Positions 20,040 to 32,700 of a stretch of 64,000 nt of DNA are shown piece by piece. The notes below the pieces were generated by a model. It did no database searches. It had not been told where the DNA came from and worked only from the letters and a program-made list of their open reading frames with translations. The number at the start of each line of letters is the position of its first letter. Position 1 is the first letter of the stretch. Made by a program: the position numbers and the translations under genes. Source of the stretch: Silene conica (Eukaryota > Streptophyta > Magnoliopsida > Caryophyllales > Caryophyllaceae); assembly GCA_029255685.2 (NCBI GenBank), contig CM055315.2, forward strand, positions 56,329,181-56,393,180, in the 5' to 3' direction.

Positions 20040-22624
20040 TGATACGATAAGACTAGCCGTCCTTATAAACACTAATCATCCTATCAAACAAACAATTTAT
20101 ACCTAAACTAGACTCTACTAAATTATAAACAACACTAGTAAAGCGGAAGCAAAGGGTCGAACCCAAGAGATGTGATCAAACTAAAACTTGATTAAAACAA
20201 CTCAATAAAAACTAATTATGCGACTAATTACGATTATGACTTAATGACTACTAATTATCACAAACTATGGTTATCAACAATGAGCAAACAAGGGTGACAT
20301 AAATGAGAAAGTAATGATTGACAAACATTAAATGAAGAATGAAGAGTGAAAGTTGGGTTTGGCATAAACACAAACAATAAATAGGCACAAATCAATATGG
20401 GAAAAAGTCTTGGTGTAACCTTCTCTTAGCAACCAACAAAGACAAGTTTGACTTCTAACACAATCCCCCTAATCTAACTATCCATAACTAACATCTTAAG
20501 CTAATGAATAACACTACTAAACCGTAAGTGCAATTCCTTCAATTTTCTACCCAAATTATTAAACCATAAAAAGGGTTTCAATCAAGCATTTGAAAACAAC
20601 ACCAAAAGATGTAGTTAGAAACTTATCCTACCACATTAAACCATGATAATAAAACAAGCCATGAAATTTTCTACTTAAAGCATGCATCTTTTAAACCAAA
20701 TCAACATACAATAAGCTTGCTTCAAACAATCCTAAGTAAACTAAACCGATTCCTTATGATTTGCAATATTCAAGTAACTAGTATGTTAGGGTGATCAATC
20801 CACACAAACAATTACTCAAAATAAGAAATAAAACTCAAAGGAAATAACAATAGATAAATTAAAAGGGGTTGAAAGAGTCTTACAATGTCAAAGTAGGAAA
20901 CTTTGATAGGATCACACTAAGAAATGAGAAGATTAACTTCTCATTTTAAAGATTACAATACAAGTTAAGGAAATATTGAATATTTTTAAGCTAAAACTAG
21001 AGTAAAGATGAGATGAGTTCTAATAATGAGAAGATATATCCGAGTTTTTCTGAATGGAGTATTTATATGACTTCACGAAAACCTAGGTTAATCCTCCTTC
21101 TAAAAGCCCAACAGTGAAAATAGAAACCCGTAAAACAGGGGTGCGCACGCTACGCAAACGCACATGCGCAATCGGGCGCAGATGCGTAGTGCTTAAGCGC
21201 AGGTTGCGCTGAGGCTCGAGATGGATTCTTCACAATTTCGGCGCAGCTACACGACCTCCCAGCGCAGGTTGCGCATGGGCTCGCTTCTTGGGCTTCCTAT
21301 TTCTTTGCTTCTTGCCTTCTCCAATTGCTCCCAATCCTTCCACTCTTCAAAAACTCACTTCCCAATGCTAGATAGATGGTCAATGTCGATGCTCTTGCGC
21401 CATGCCTTGACCGTGGAACGATTTTCCTCGACCCTCGGATCCCGAGCATAAAAATCAAAATGAAACAAAGGTAAAATGGACACAATACCACATCTTAACC
21501 AAATACCATTTATTGGTCAAAACGCAACTAAAGACCCATATTAAAAGACACGATTGTGATAAAACCACAATCTTAAACCGACACAAAACACTACTATCAA
21601 ATACCCCTACACTTAGACTTTTGTTAGTCTCGAGCAAAACCCGAAACAAACCATCGCACAAGTCTAAAAAGGAGCTTTGGTGTATGTGATCACTCTCCCC
21701 TCACTACATCCTTCTTATATCTCCCTCAAAACAAACCACCTATTAAAAGGAAAATCTAGACTCAATTTTTTGACACTCATTATTCCCTCACTCGCTCTCC
21801 TTATATCGCCCTCAGAACAAAGACACGACACACACCAACTCCGACTCATCACAACTCCTCCCTTCTTATATCACCAAGCAAGAGAGTTGCCACTCTCACC
21901 TTATCCCATGGTGATAGCATAATGGCTTCAACATCCACCTACATCAACATACCTTCCACTTATAACATCCCATTATCACTCCATGCAATGCAAAACCGTG
22001 TTACTTGGTTGGCCAAACACCTAGCAAACAACAACACAAGTGACACAATAGAAATCCACCGATTTGGAGGAAAATTTTTTTAACTCAAAAAGGAAAACAA
22101 ACTAGTCATACCCTCCTTCCAAGACCCTCCTTATCACTCCCTCCTTATCACTCCATCTTTTTGGTGTTGCATTATTCTTTTATCTCTCATTTTGCCTAAG
22201 GTGCCCTTTCGGGTTTTCAACTTAGCTTTCCTTTCCACTCATTGGTGGCTCGCAACTCGTTTCTTCATTTTGCCCGGAATGCCCTTTCGGGTTTAATTCC
22301 GTCCTCGACCATTTTCCCAATTTTGCCTAGGCGCCCACCCTTGTGGGTTTTCACCTAGCCGAGATTTTTTTTTGTTTTTTTTCAAAGGGAAATAAAAACG
22401 AAAACACAAGAAATTACATACTTGCACATATGAAAATTACATACTTGCACATATGAAAAATAACAAGGCTACATACCTTCCCCAGACTTACTTTTCACAT
22501 TACCCTCAATGTGAAGAAAGTAACCAACTAGCCTTGCTCACTCATGAGAACCCGAGGTACCTCCTTTTTCGTAAGCACCCCGGTTCTTCCTTCTCTCTTC
22601 TCTTCTTCTTCGTTCATGTTGAGC
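20040..22624 (-). repeat. Element O, left segment: non-coding retroelement DNA
   Basis: On the minus strand this reads from a junction motif CACATTGAGGGTAATGTGAA plus AAAGTAAGTCTGGGGAAGG (about 22480-22515), through T-rich DNA with doubled 25 bp units at about 22413-22460, to CTCGAGACTAACAAAAGTCT (about 21620-21640), a GC-rich hairpin block (21140-21285), and a TCTCTTGGGTTCGACCCTTT block (about 20165). From memory, the 'ttgagg-caatgt ... tgggg' junction is usual just past the ORFs of large Athila/Tat-type gypsy elements. No ORF is seen here. The element resumes at 47031 beyond the nested insertions. Confidence 0.5.
21135..21285. repeat. GC-rich hairpin cassette (GCGCA type)
   Basis: Several inverted repeats cluster here. 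CTACGCA pairs with TGCGTAG across about 30 nt. AGCGCA-GGT-TGCGCT forms a compact hairpin, and GCGCA-GGT-TGCGC recurs about 60 bp later. The block contrasts sharply with its AT-rich surroundings. It corresponds in position to the GGTCGACC hairpins at 55770-55910 in the other part of element O. Confidence 0.7.
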
Positions 22625-22629
22625 CCGGT
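22625..22629. repeat. TSD of the gypsy solo LTR, left copy (CCGGT)
   Basis: CCGGT here and CCGGT at 47026-47030 flank TGTAACA...TTTTACA. Confidence 0.85.
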
Positions 22630-23628
22630 TGTAACATCCCGTATTTTCGTAAAATATATTTTTAAGGTTTTAAATTATTTTAAGGAATAAAATAATATTT
22701 TAATATTTATTGAGAAAATATTTTAAATAAATCGTTAAGATCCGTCTTAAGAACCTTAAGTCCTTAAGACGAATACAACTTGGCGAGCTTAAGTCCGTAT
22801 CATAAAACCCGTTCACATTTCAAACCCGTTTTCATTTAAACGGGAAAGGACAATAAAACCCTATAATTCTTAAGCTTATGTCGACATAAGCTTCATCACC
22901 TAAAATCATTTTACTGCTTCCATTGTTCTTCATTTCCTCTCAAACCTCCAAGCTTCTTTTCGATTTTCAATAATCATCCGTATCCAAACCAAGGCAAGTT
23001 TTATATTTTCGAAATCCTCATGAAATTTGCAACACATCTATCACTTTCGATTTCCATTTCCTTCAACTTGAAAAATGGTCTGTTTTGAGTAGAATCCGTT
23101 TTTAGTCTCTTAAAACCGTTTTTCTTGTTGTAGGTGAAGATTTAGAAGACCCTAACGTGGATAGCTACATTATTGAGGAGGAGCTTTGATCAAAATCGCA
23201 TTTGAGGTGACAATTAAGAGAAACTCGGCCTTATTTGTGATATTAGCACTTTTCTTGGTTTAGATGCTTTTAGTTTCTGATTTTTCATGATGTAATTGTT
23301 GTTGAGACTTAGTATCATGGTAGGATTACATAAGAAAGACTTTCACATGCTTTGATTATGTTTTATATGCTTTGAAGTTGAATTTCAGAAATTTAAGGCT
23401 TAAGACGAATACAAAGGATGATCTTGTTGAGGCTTTATTGTGTTGTTTAATACTTGTTTTTGATGTATATGAGACTTATATATGCTGGGTAATCTTTCGA
23501 TGTTGCGATTTTAGAAGTTTAGAATCGATTTGAGAAGATTTGAATGTTATAGGAGAATGTCGAATTTGCGTACAGGGGGCTCTGAGCCGGTAAGCTGACC
23601 GGCAGCCGGTCGGCCGACTCAGAGTCGT
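22630..23628 (+). mobile_element. Gypsy-type solo LTR, left piece
   Basis: The LTR begins TGTAACATCCCGTATTTTCG and continues until the Sirevirus insertion. The remainder lies at 45097-47025 and ends TTTTACA, followed by the same CCGGT as before the start. Without the inserted element (and its duplicated GTCGT) the LTR is about 2.9 kb. No gypsy coding region or primer-binding site adjoins either end, so this is a solo LTR left by LTR-LTR recombination. The left piece is AT-rich up to about 23560 and then enters a GC-rich hairpin unit. Confidence 0.85.
23575..23628. repeat. GC-rich hairpin unit A1 (AGCCGG type)
   Basis: CTCTGAGCCGG pairs with CCGACTCAGAG (one mismatch), and inside it GACCGG pairs with CCGGTC. 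This is the first of five related units; the other four lie at 45130-45445 beyond the Sirevirus, which inserted at the edge of this unit. Confidence 0.8.
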
Positions 23629-25138
23629 TGTTGAGTAATATATTCTATATAAGTAATATATTGTTTTATGTTTTAATAATGACAAGTCTAAACAATTAGT
23701 TTTTATATGCATATGCGTGTAATCGTGTGTTTAAGTGTACAGTTAATTATAGAGCGAAGATCGTAGTTTAACAAAGTATAATTCAATCGAAGAATTGAAG
23801 AGAGATCAAGCTCATGATAAGTGTCAAGTCTTTTTGAAGATTTACAAGACACAAGTTTTATTACAATGTCAAGAATTCTTAAGTTATGGATCATTCATAT
23901 AACTATCGAAGAAATACGATTTGCGGAATATAAGTCAAAACGTGAAGATTTATGTGTGCTATTAATATATGATTATATATTAATTTAGTAATCTTATAAA
24001 CGGTTTTAAAATAGAAATATTCTTTAGTTAACAAGAATTAAAATATTTATCTTATGAGGTAAATATTAATTCTAAAATACTAAGGATTTTATTTTAACCG
24101 TTAGTGTCAAAATTCAAATTCCTAGAGAAACGTGCTTCGTAGAATATGTCTCGAAGAAACGTGTTATGGACGTTGGGAGTTGTGCATAGGGAAGCGTGTC
24201 TCACGTTTTCTCTATACAAATCCTAATACGTTTCATGTTGTCTTTATGGTTAATTAAATAAATAAATTTGTTTATTTAATCTACTTAAAGATTGACTAGG
24301 ATTTGATTAAGAATATAATTTATTATATTATTGACAAGAATTAGGATTTGATTTAAAGTAGGATTCTATATTTTATGGTGTAAGGATGTTTCCTAAATCA
24401 AATAGGATTATGGAAATATTATCTTATGTCTTAATTTATTATTATTCTATTAGAGTCCTTTCCTAATTCATATAAGATTAAGTTTTAAATATTACCTAGA
24501 ATTAGTATTCTAGATAAAGTAATATTCCTAAACTATCTAGGGTTTAACCTAGATCTAGATTAGTATATATATGCTCTCAACTCACACGCCTAAATCACTC
24601 ACGATAATCAAGCCTCACGCAAATCGAGAAGAAAATTAAACGGACGTAGTCTCTCACGCGTCTCGATATTCGTGCAATCATTGTCAAAACTCGTATACAA
24701 GACTACAAGCATTGAAGAATATTTTCATACATTCAAGATCATCAATACAAGAAGTTGTTAAAAGTTTATCTTACTTACTTAAGATAGTTTCGAGTATTTA
24801 ACGGTACTCATTGTAAGCAAGTATTTTACGGTAGTTGTCGTAGCTAGATATTTTACGGTATCTAGATTGAGTTACAACTAATATCAAAGTTGTACGAGTG
24901 GGTTGATAAAATTGTAATCCGGAGAAGGTACTAATTTTATTAATCGAGAATAGTGGACGTAGGTTTCGATTTGTGAAACTGAACCACTTCAAAAGATCGT
25001 GTTTCCTTTACTTTATTGTTCTTACTCATTACTTGCTATTACTACGCATCATCTACATACATCGAAGAAGAATCGAAAAAGTTGGCATACTCAATTCAAC
25101 CCCCCTTCTTGAGTATATCTAGATCAATAGACTCTTCA
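23629..25138 (+). repeat. Sirevirus 5' LTR
   Basis: 1510 bp, from TGTTGAGTAATATATTC to ATAGACTCTTCA. It is nearly identical to 43583-45091. It should carry the promoter and poly(A) signals, though none was assigned with confidence. Small minus-strand ORFs inside occur in both LTRs and are not genes. Confidence 0.95.
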
Positions 25139-25140
25139 AT

Positions 25141-25152
25141 TGGTATCAGAGC
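25141..25152 (+). promoter_or_regulatory. Sirevirus primer-binding site (tRNA-iMet)
   Basis: TGGTATCAGAGC, 2 bp after the LTR, is complementary to the 3' end of plant initiator methionine tRNA, the usual primer for minus-strand synthesis in this lineage. Confidence 0.95.
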
Positions 25153-25205
25153 CTCGTGCTCTTGAAAGCCTTACAGCTTGAGATTGATCCCTCTATTGAT
25201 TTCCA

Positions 25206-26576
25206 ATGGATTCAAAACACCTTAAGTGTCCTATCTTCGATGGAAAGAACTATAGCTTGTGGAAGAACATGATGACCCACTACGTCAAAGGATGTGACTG
25301 GGAATGCTGGAAAATAATTCAAACTCGACCAAGAAAGATCTTGGTTGCATCTGCAAATGGAACCACATATGAGAAACCAGAAAGTGACTATGTGGAAGCT
25401 GATTACAAGATTGCTGAAAAAAATTCAAAAGCCATGAGTCTACTTCAAAACGGTATGATTACTTCTGAATTTGATCGCTTCTCTTCCTGTAACTCAGCTA
25501 AAGAAATATGGGATGGCCTAGAACTTGCCTACAAAGGTACTTCCGTAGTCAAGAAGCATCGCATAGACTTGCTCATTCAACGATATGAACTTTTCACTAT
25601 GGAAAAGAATGAATCGATTGATAGCATGTCTGCGCGATTCTCTTGCATACTTAATGAACTACGAAACCTTGGTAGGAAGTATGATTCTGAGGACATAGTC
25701 AGAAAAGTCCTTAGAAGCCTAACCAAAAAGTGGCAACCAAAAGTCACTGCAATTGAAGAAGCTCGTGATCTCACGACCTTGACTTATCAAGAACTCATTG
25801 GATCTCTAATGGCTCATGAGATCATGCTAAATAGAGATGACAATGATCATCCTACAAATAAAAGCGTTGCACTACAAGCCTCTACAAGTGGAGAATGCGA
25901 ACCTGAACTGGAAGATGAAACAGTTCTCTTCGCAAGACGCTTTAAAAAGGCAGTCTTCAAAGGGAGATTTACCAAATCCAATAATAAAGCAAACGACAAG
26001 AAAAAGAATGACTCTAAGCAAACCTTCTTCAAACGAGGGTGCTTTAAATGTGGTGATCAAGGCCATATGATCAAGGACTGTCCAAGCTGGGACAAGATTA
26101 AAGACAAATCCAAACGAGATAAGACCAAGACTGAAATCAAGAAGGTTATGCTCGCATCTTGCTGGGGAGAATTAGATTCCGAAGATGACGAAGACTCTGA
26201 AGAAGAGGAAGTTGCTAACCTGTGCCTAAGCAATGTAAGCTTGGATCTAATCTCCAACGATCATGACTCATCACAATTTTGCCTCTACGGAGAATCTGAT
26301 TCAGAGGATGAAGACCAAGAGGTAAATTTTTTGCAGCTTAAGAGTCAAGTCAAAAATTTATCTAAGTCGGCTTTAATTAATTATTTCGAACAAACCCTAG
26401 ATCAATGTCACGAACAAAGTCTTGAATTAGACGAGCTGAAAGAACAGATTCTTGACATTGCTGAGGAAAATCAACTCCTAAAGGCCAAAGCTAATAAACT
26501 GAAATCCAAGGTTAACATTGATACAAATGTTAAATTGGAAACAGTAATGTCTGAGAAGAAAATTCTTGAGTCTAAA
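25206..26576 (+). pseudogene. Sirevirus gag, 5' part
   Basis: The ATG at 25206 follows the primer site by about 55 bp. The frame begins MDSKHLKCPIFDGKNYSLWK, the usual start of copia-type capsid (gag/UBN2 family, about residues 5-200), and has a CCHC RNA-binding knuckle CFKCGDQGHMIKDC at about residue 280. Acidic and coiled-coil stretches follow (DSEDDEDSEEEE, then long Leu/Lys/Glu helices). The chromovirus insertion at 26577 cuts the frame; the last eight codons of the apparent ORF are LTR sequence. The frame resumes at 36539, and the duplicated CTAAA maintains phase in the ancestral allele. Confidence 0.93.
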
Positions 26577-28889
26577 TGTAACACCCCCATTTATTTAAGG
26601 GCCTGAACTAGGACTCCTCAGATAAATAAAGGTGTTACCATCTCGGTTTCCCGAGGCAGTAGATACAAAGGAAGATAAACAATACTTTATATAAGATTTA
26701 AACTCAAACATGTTCTTACATATCCAAAAGATAAAACTGTTCAGATCAAAAAGAAAGTACAACTCATAGACTATTCTCAAGTGATCTATGCTCTAGACAG
26801 GTCCGGGTCCATGCTTCTCACTTCCCTAAGCTCCCATAGTCTTTAACCTGTCAATCTGCTCCCCAATAATTGGTTCATCACAGGTGTTCACGAATACACA
26901 GGGTCAACCACGAGGTTGAGTAGAGAAAACCATAAATAAAACAACATTACTATAAATAGAAAGTTGAACTTCTCCACTCCGAATCACAGACCCTTTTTCT
27001 CCGCACCACACAGACCCTTTATCTCCGCACCAAACACAGACCCTTTATCTCCGCACCACACAGACCCTTTATCTCCGTACCAAACACAGTCCCTTCATCT
27101 CCGCACCATTTCGTATCACAGAATTATATATCACAATTTACCAATCATGTAACAATATATATGAACAGGGTTAATATCAGTCAATACACAGATTACACAA
27201 CTCATATACGTAATATTCCCCTACCTGAAATAGCAGGAACGCAGATCAAACCAAAGCTTGCCTAGAAATGTTCCACACGAAACCCGCTACCTAAACAAAT
27301 ATTATTTAATTAATAAATACCCTAATACTCGTAATACGTGTTCACATTCTATTTATAGAAACTTCCTATATTTAGAAAGCTTCCCAAACAAAACCGAGGT
27401 TTACCCAAAAGCGACTTTCTAAATATAGTAACTTCTAAAAATAGTAACTTCCCAAAAATAAATGCTTTGAATAAGAATAAATTTGAATTTCAAAATACTC
27501 ACTAAACCATGTCAAAACTTTCCTATAATAAAATATATACTCTTAAAAGCAAAGATCATCATAATAAAGGAAATAATAAAAATTAGAATAATAATATTAA
27601 TGATAATAACAACAATAATAATAGTAATAATTATAATAATAATGATAATAATAAAAACCAACAACAATAGTAGTTTTATTACTACACCCAAACAGCCCCT
27701 AGACCCGCCATCTAACAGCCCCTGACCCGCCGTGCTACACCACAAACACCACCGACAACCACCACCCCGTGCACCCTGTACCACTGCCTGACCGCACAGC
27801 CACCACCAAGGTCCTCGTCTTCCACCAATGTGGTGAACCAGGGCCCACAACAGGCCTGGTTCATCACGCCAATGTCTGACCAGACCCAAAACATCCACCT
27901 ACGAAACCTGTACAACCGCCGACACCCCCTGATTCAACCACCTTCACCCACCTAGACACCTGACCCACAAGACCTGGTGGTAACACCGTGTCGACCTCCC
28001 CCGAGTCAACGGTGTTACCGCCCCCAATCTACACCCATCACTCCCCTGACTTTCGAGTAGAAGAACAACCAGATCACGACTCCAGCGACAACCCCATACA
28101 ACCCCCCTTAATCCACCACCACCAGTAGCCGCGACCCACCTCCAGAACCTCCAAAAGACACTCCCTACCACCACTGGACTCTCCAACCCGAGACCCATAC
28201 CAAACAACCCCAGATCACGACTCAAACATACCCTAAACAACCCTTCAGGAACATGAACAGAAAAACAACGAAAACAGCCATCTCCCTCAACCCGTTTTAA
28301 CACCCTTCTCGACCCCTAACAACAACCAACGACACCCTACTGAATAGTTGTTTCCGTTCTCTACACGATCTACAACATAACTATATAAATACATTGGAGA
28401 CTCATCATCAAAACTGTTCTGTTTTTACTATACAAAATCACACGACCCATAAGGAGAAAGAACGAGTAAACGACTTACTGACTTTACTGCCCAAAACGAA
28501 CCACCGTGGACTATAGTGTGACCACCGTGAGAGGTCCCCCCTTCTTCCTTGTAGTGACGGCTAAGTTTTGGTGTTTTGAGATCTGATATTGGGTGTGTAG
28601 GGTTAGGGTAGATTCCAGCCTAAATAAGGCGGCTGGAACCCTACATATCAGCGCTATACTATGATCTTGCCCATGGGCTGCTCTTTGCACGCAATTCGAG
28701 GCCCACGGCCGTGTCATCCTTGGTCCTAGGTTCGAAACCCAACAAATACTTACTACATTAAAGATCCTAGGATGACTTAGCTCCTATTTCGAGCCCCACC
28801 TAAGTCCAGAACGACTCCTATAACACGCATACAAACAAACTTATTAAACGATCGATTAAAATAAAAGAACTAAAAAACGAGGTATTACA
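26577..28889 (-). repeat. Chromovirus 3' LTR (left copy)
   Basis: 2313 bp. On the minus strand it reads TGTAATACCTCG...GGGTGTTACA. It contains CTCGG-TTTC-CCGAG near its 3' end (26642-26655), three to five direct repeats of CAGACCCTTTATCTCCGCAC (about 26988-27110), an ATT-type microsatellite (about 27560-27665), and inverted repeats GGTAACACCG/CGGTGTTACC (27979-28019) and TTCCAGCC/GGCTGGAA (28613-28638). The isoleucine-rich and glycine/tryptophan-rich ORFs across it are not genes. Confidence 0.95.
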
Positions 28890-28912
28890 GTCTTCCCTCC
28901 TTAAAACGAACT
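28890..28912 (-). promoter_or_regulatory. Chromovirus polypurine tract
   Basis: On the minus strand TTTTAAGGAGGGAAGAC lies directly before the 3' LTR start TGTAATACC. This is the expected primer site for plus-strand DNA synthesis. Confidence 0.8.
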
Positions 28913-29067
28913 TCGTCCCGAAGTTCTACCACCCTTAGGTAACCAAACTATCAACTCAAACAAGCTCGAAGCACAAATAACACAATACAATTTGCATAAA
29001 CTTAATTAAATCGCATAATGTCACAATCCACCCCCCTTAAAGAAAAGTTACGTCCGCGTAACTTACC

Positions 29068-29757
29068 TCAATCAAACGAATGTGGGTAACGTTCCATCAT
29101 AGATGCCTCAGGCTCCCACGTAGCCTCCTCCTGATTATGATTTGTCCATAAGACTTTCACCAAGGATGTCTCCCCATTACGAGTCTTCCGTATCTTTCTG
29201 TCCAAGATCTCTTTCGGAGTCTCTATGTATGCCAACTGCTCATCTACCTCAATCACCTCATGCTGAAGTACATGAGACGGATCACTCACGTATTTCCTCA
29301 ACTGGGACACATGGAACACATTATGGACCTTGGATAGGGTTGGAGGCAAAGCTAAACGATATGCCACCTCTCCAACTCTGTCCAAGATCTCAAATGGCCC
29401 TATAAATTTCTGACTCAATTTACCACGCTTGCCGAATCTCATCACACCTTTCATCGGAGAGACTTTCAGTAGTACTTTCTCTCCGGCCTCAAATGAAATA
29501 TCACTCCTCTTCAGATCAGCATAGCTCTTCTGTCGATCCTGAGCGGCCCTCATCCTCTGACGAATAATCTGAACCTGTTCCACCATCTCCTGAATCATAT
29601 CTGGCCCCAATGTCACAACATCAGCTCGATCATCCCAACACACAGGACTCCGACACTTCCTCCCGTATAGAGCCTCGAAAGGGGCCATGCCTATGCTTGC
29701 ATGGTAACTGTTATTATAAGAAAACTCGATCAACCCCAGTCGATCCTCCCAAGATCC
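29068..29757 (-). pseudogene. Chromovirus integrase C-terminus and chromodomain (after the stop)
   Basis: About 230 codons lie downstream of the TGA at 29758. They contain the end of the IN catalytic core (IEFSYNNSYHASIGMAPFEA), the GPY/F-like module (KFIGPFEILDRVGEVAYRLALP), and a chromodomain-like segment with the conserved W-E-P-E near the end. In chromoviruses this domain directs integration toward particular chromatin marks. It is separated from the rest only by the single nonsense codon. Confidence 0.93.
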
Positions 29758-32700
29758 TCAGAACTCCAGTACACAAGCTCTCAACATATCCTCAAGAGTC
29801 TGAATCGTCCGCTCAGTCTGACCATCAGTAGCCGGATGAAAAGCTGTACTCATCTTCAATTGGGTACCCAAAGCAGCCTGCAACTCCTGCCAAAATCTAG
29901 ATATAAACCTCGAGTCTCGATCTGAAACGATGTCCTTGGGTACGCCATGCAGTTTGACCACATTCTGAACATATGACTTAGCCAATTCAGCTTTACTCCA
30001 GGTATCTTTCATGGGAATAAAGTGAGCTGACTTAGTTAAACGATCCACGATCACCCAAATCATGTTGTTGCCCCTCTGAGTCCGAGGCAACCCCACGATA
30101 AAGTCCATCGAAATATTCTCCCACTTCCACTCTGGCACATCCAACGGTTGAACTTTCCCTTGAGGTCTCTTATGCTCCCCTTTCACTCGCTGACAAGTCA
30201 AACACCTCGACACAAACTCTGCGACTTCCTTCTTCATATTAGGCCACCAAAACGTCTTCTTGAGATCCTTATACAACTTATCACCCCCTGGGTGAACAGA
30301 ATAAGGAGTAGCATGAGCTTCAGTCAGGATCTTCTTCTTTAGCTCCTCAACATTCGGTACACACCATCGCCCACTGAACCTCAAACTACCATCGATATGA
30401 ATACTGAACTTGGATACCCCATCACCATTCCCATTTTCCACCATCAAACGCCACTTCTGGATTCTCTCATCGTTCTGCTGTAACTCCCGAATCTCCCCAT
30501 ACAATTCAGGCTCCACTGTCAAGTCACCAAGAGCGCCCCCTTTCCGGATCATGAATATTCCCATCTCCCTTAGTTCACCATACAACCTCCCTCTCGATCT
30601 GGCACAATCCAAAGCATGTATTGACTTCCTACTGAGAGCGTCAGCTACCACATTTGCCTTGCCTTCGTGGTAGACAATCTGCATATCATAATCTTCGATC
30701 AACTCTATCCACCTCCTCTGCCTCATGTTCAACTCCTTCTGGGTGTAGATATATTTCAGGCTCTTATGGTCAGAAAACACCTTAAAAGTGGCTCCATAAA
30801 GGTAATGACGCCACAATTTTAGTGCAAAGACCACAGCGCCCAACTCCAAATCATGAGTCGGATAATTCTCTTCATAAGTCTTCAACTGGCGAGAAGCATA
30901 CGCGATCACTCTCCCATTCTGCATTAGCACACAACCCAACCCATGTTTGGAAGCGTCGGTGTATACTTCGAAATTATCACTTCCAACTGGCAAGGCCAGG
31001 ATAGGAGCTGTTGTCAGGCGTTCCTTAAGAGTCAGGAATGCCTTCTCACAACCCTCATCCCAGACAAAACGGTTCTCCTTCCTCATTAACGACGTCAACG
31101 GCTTTGCTATCTTCGAAAAGTCTTTGACGAATCTCCGGTAATAACCAGCTAACCCCAGAAAACTTCGGATCTCACTCACATTCTTCGGACTTTGCCACTT
31201 AGTCACAGCTTCAATTTTACTAGGGTCAACAGATACCCCCTCTTTTGAAATGACATGCCCCAGAAACGCCACTTTCTCCAACCAGAATTCACACTTACTC
31301 AACTTAGCATTGAGTTTATGTTCTTCCAAAGTCTGAAGCACCTTCCTCAAATGATCTTCGTGCTCCTCTGCATTCTTGGAATATACCAGGATATCATCGA
31401 TAAATACCACCACGAACTTGTCGAGATACGGGCTGAAGACTCGATTCATCAAGTCCATGAACACAGCTGGAGCATTAGTCAATCCAAAGGGCATAACCAC
31501 AAATTCATAGTGGCCATACCTCGTTCGGAAAGCGGTCTTCGGAATATCTTCATCCTTTATCCTCAACTGATGATATCCGGATCTCAAGTCAATCTTGGAG
31601 AAAACCCCAGCTCCACTCAACTGATCGAACAAGTCGTCAATTCTCGGCAAAGGATATCGGTTCTTGATGGTCACATTGTTCAGCTCTCGGTAGTCAACAC
31701 ACAACCTCAAACTCCCATCCTTCTTTTTCACAAATAAAACAGGTGCTCCCCAGGGCGACACACTGGGTCGGATGAACCCTTTCTCAGCTAGCTCATCCAA
31801 TTGCTTCTTCAACTCCTCCATTTCTTTCGGTCCCATACGGTACGGTGATTTAGATATTGGTCCCGCTCCTGGTTTGAGGTCAATGGAAAATTCCACTTCC
31901 CTCCTCGGCGGTAACCCTGGAACGTCGTCTCGAAAAACTCCCTCAAACTCCCGTACCACAGGTATCTCACTAGTCTTGGGGGTCTCAGCCTCACAATCCC
32001 ACATTTGGCACAAAATTAGGCTTTCTCCTTTCCGCAAGCTAGACTTCAGGGTATTGACAGATATAAATTTGATCTTTGGTTTGACTCTATACCCCTTGTA
32101 GGATACCCTCACTCCCTTGGGTCCCTTCAAGGAAATTTTCTTTTGGTGACAGTCGATAAAAGCCCTATACTTCCCCAGCCAATCCATCCCTAGGATCACC
32201 TCAAAACCTCCCAGCGGAAATTCTATGAGATCACAATAGAACATTGCTTCCCCGATTCTGATGGGTACACTTCCATAGACTCTATTACAAGCTATTGACT
32301 CTCCTGAAGGTATGGTCACTGAGTCTGCGACCCAGTCGAACCTCTCAAGCCCCAAAACTCTAACATGGTCTCTAGACACAAAAGAATGGGTGGCACCGGA
32401 ATCGAAAAGTACAAAAGTAGGTCTAGAGTTTACAAGAAAAGTACCAGTAACCACATGAGCATCCTCCTGAGCGGCCTGCTTTCCCATGGCAAAGAGTTTG
32501 CCACTGGACTTGACCCCACTCTGGCTGGCACCAGATGTCCCAGCCTGCTGATTTCCTGCCGTCCCCGTCTTGTTGCTGTTCCCACCTCCATTGTACTGAT
32601 TTTGATATGAACGGTTCTGATTGTTGTTGTTGCTGTAGTTCCTCTGGTAGTTGCTGCTGCCTCCAGACTTCGCACCCCCACCATAGTTTGCCATGGGGGT

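Noticed and set aside
27512-27898. Minus-strand ORF of 128 codons in the chromovirus LTR (and its copy at 35063-35542)
   Set aside because: Ile-rich run from a microsatellite fused to a Gly/Trp-rich stretch from CCA-rich DNA. It is present in both LTRs with no domain.
27944-28303. Gly/Val/Trp-rich ORFs in the LTR, duplicated at 35588-35947
   Set aside because: Artefact of CCACC-rich composition. No start context, no homology recognised.
31255-31737. Plus-strand ORF of 160 codons within the chromovirus pol
   Set aside because: Shadow of the RT domain on the opposite strand.
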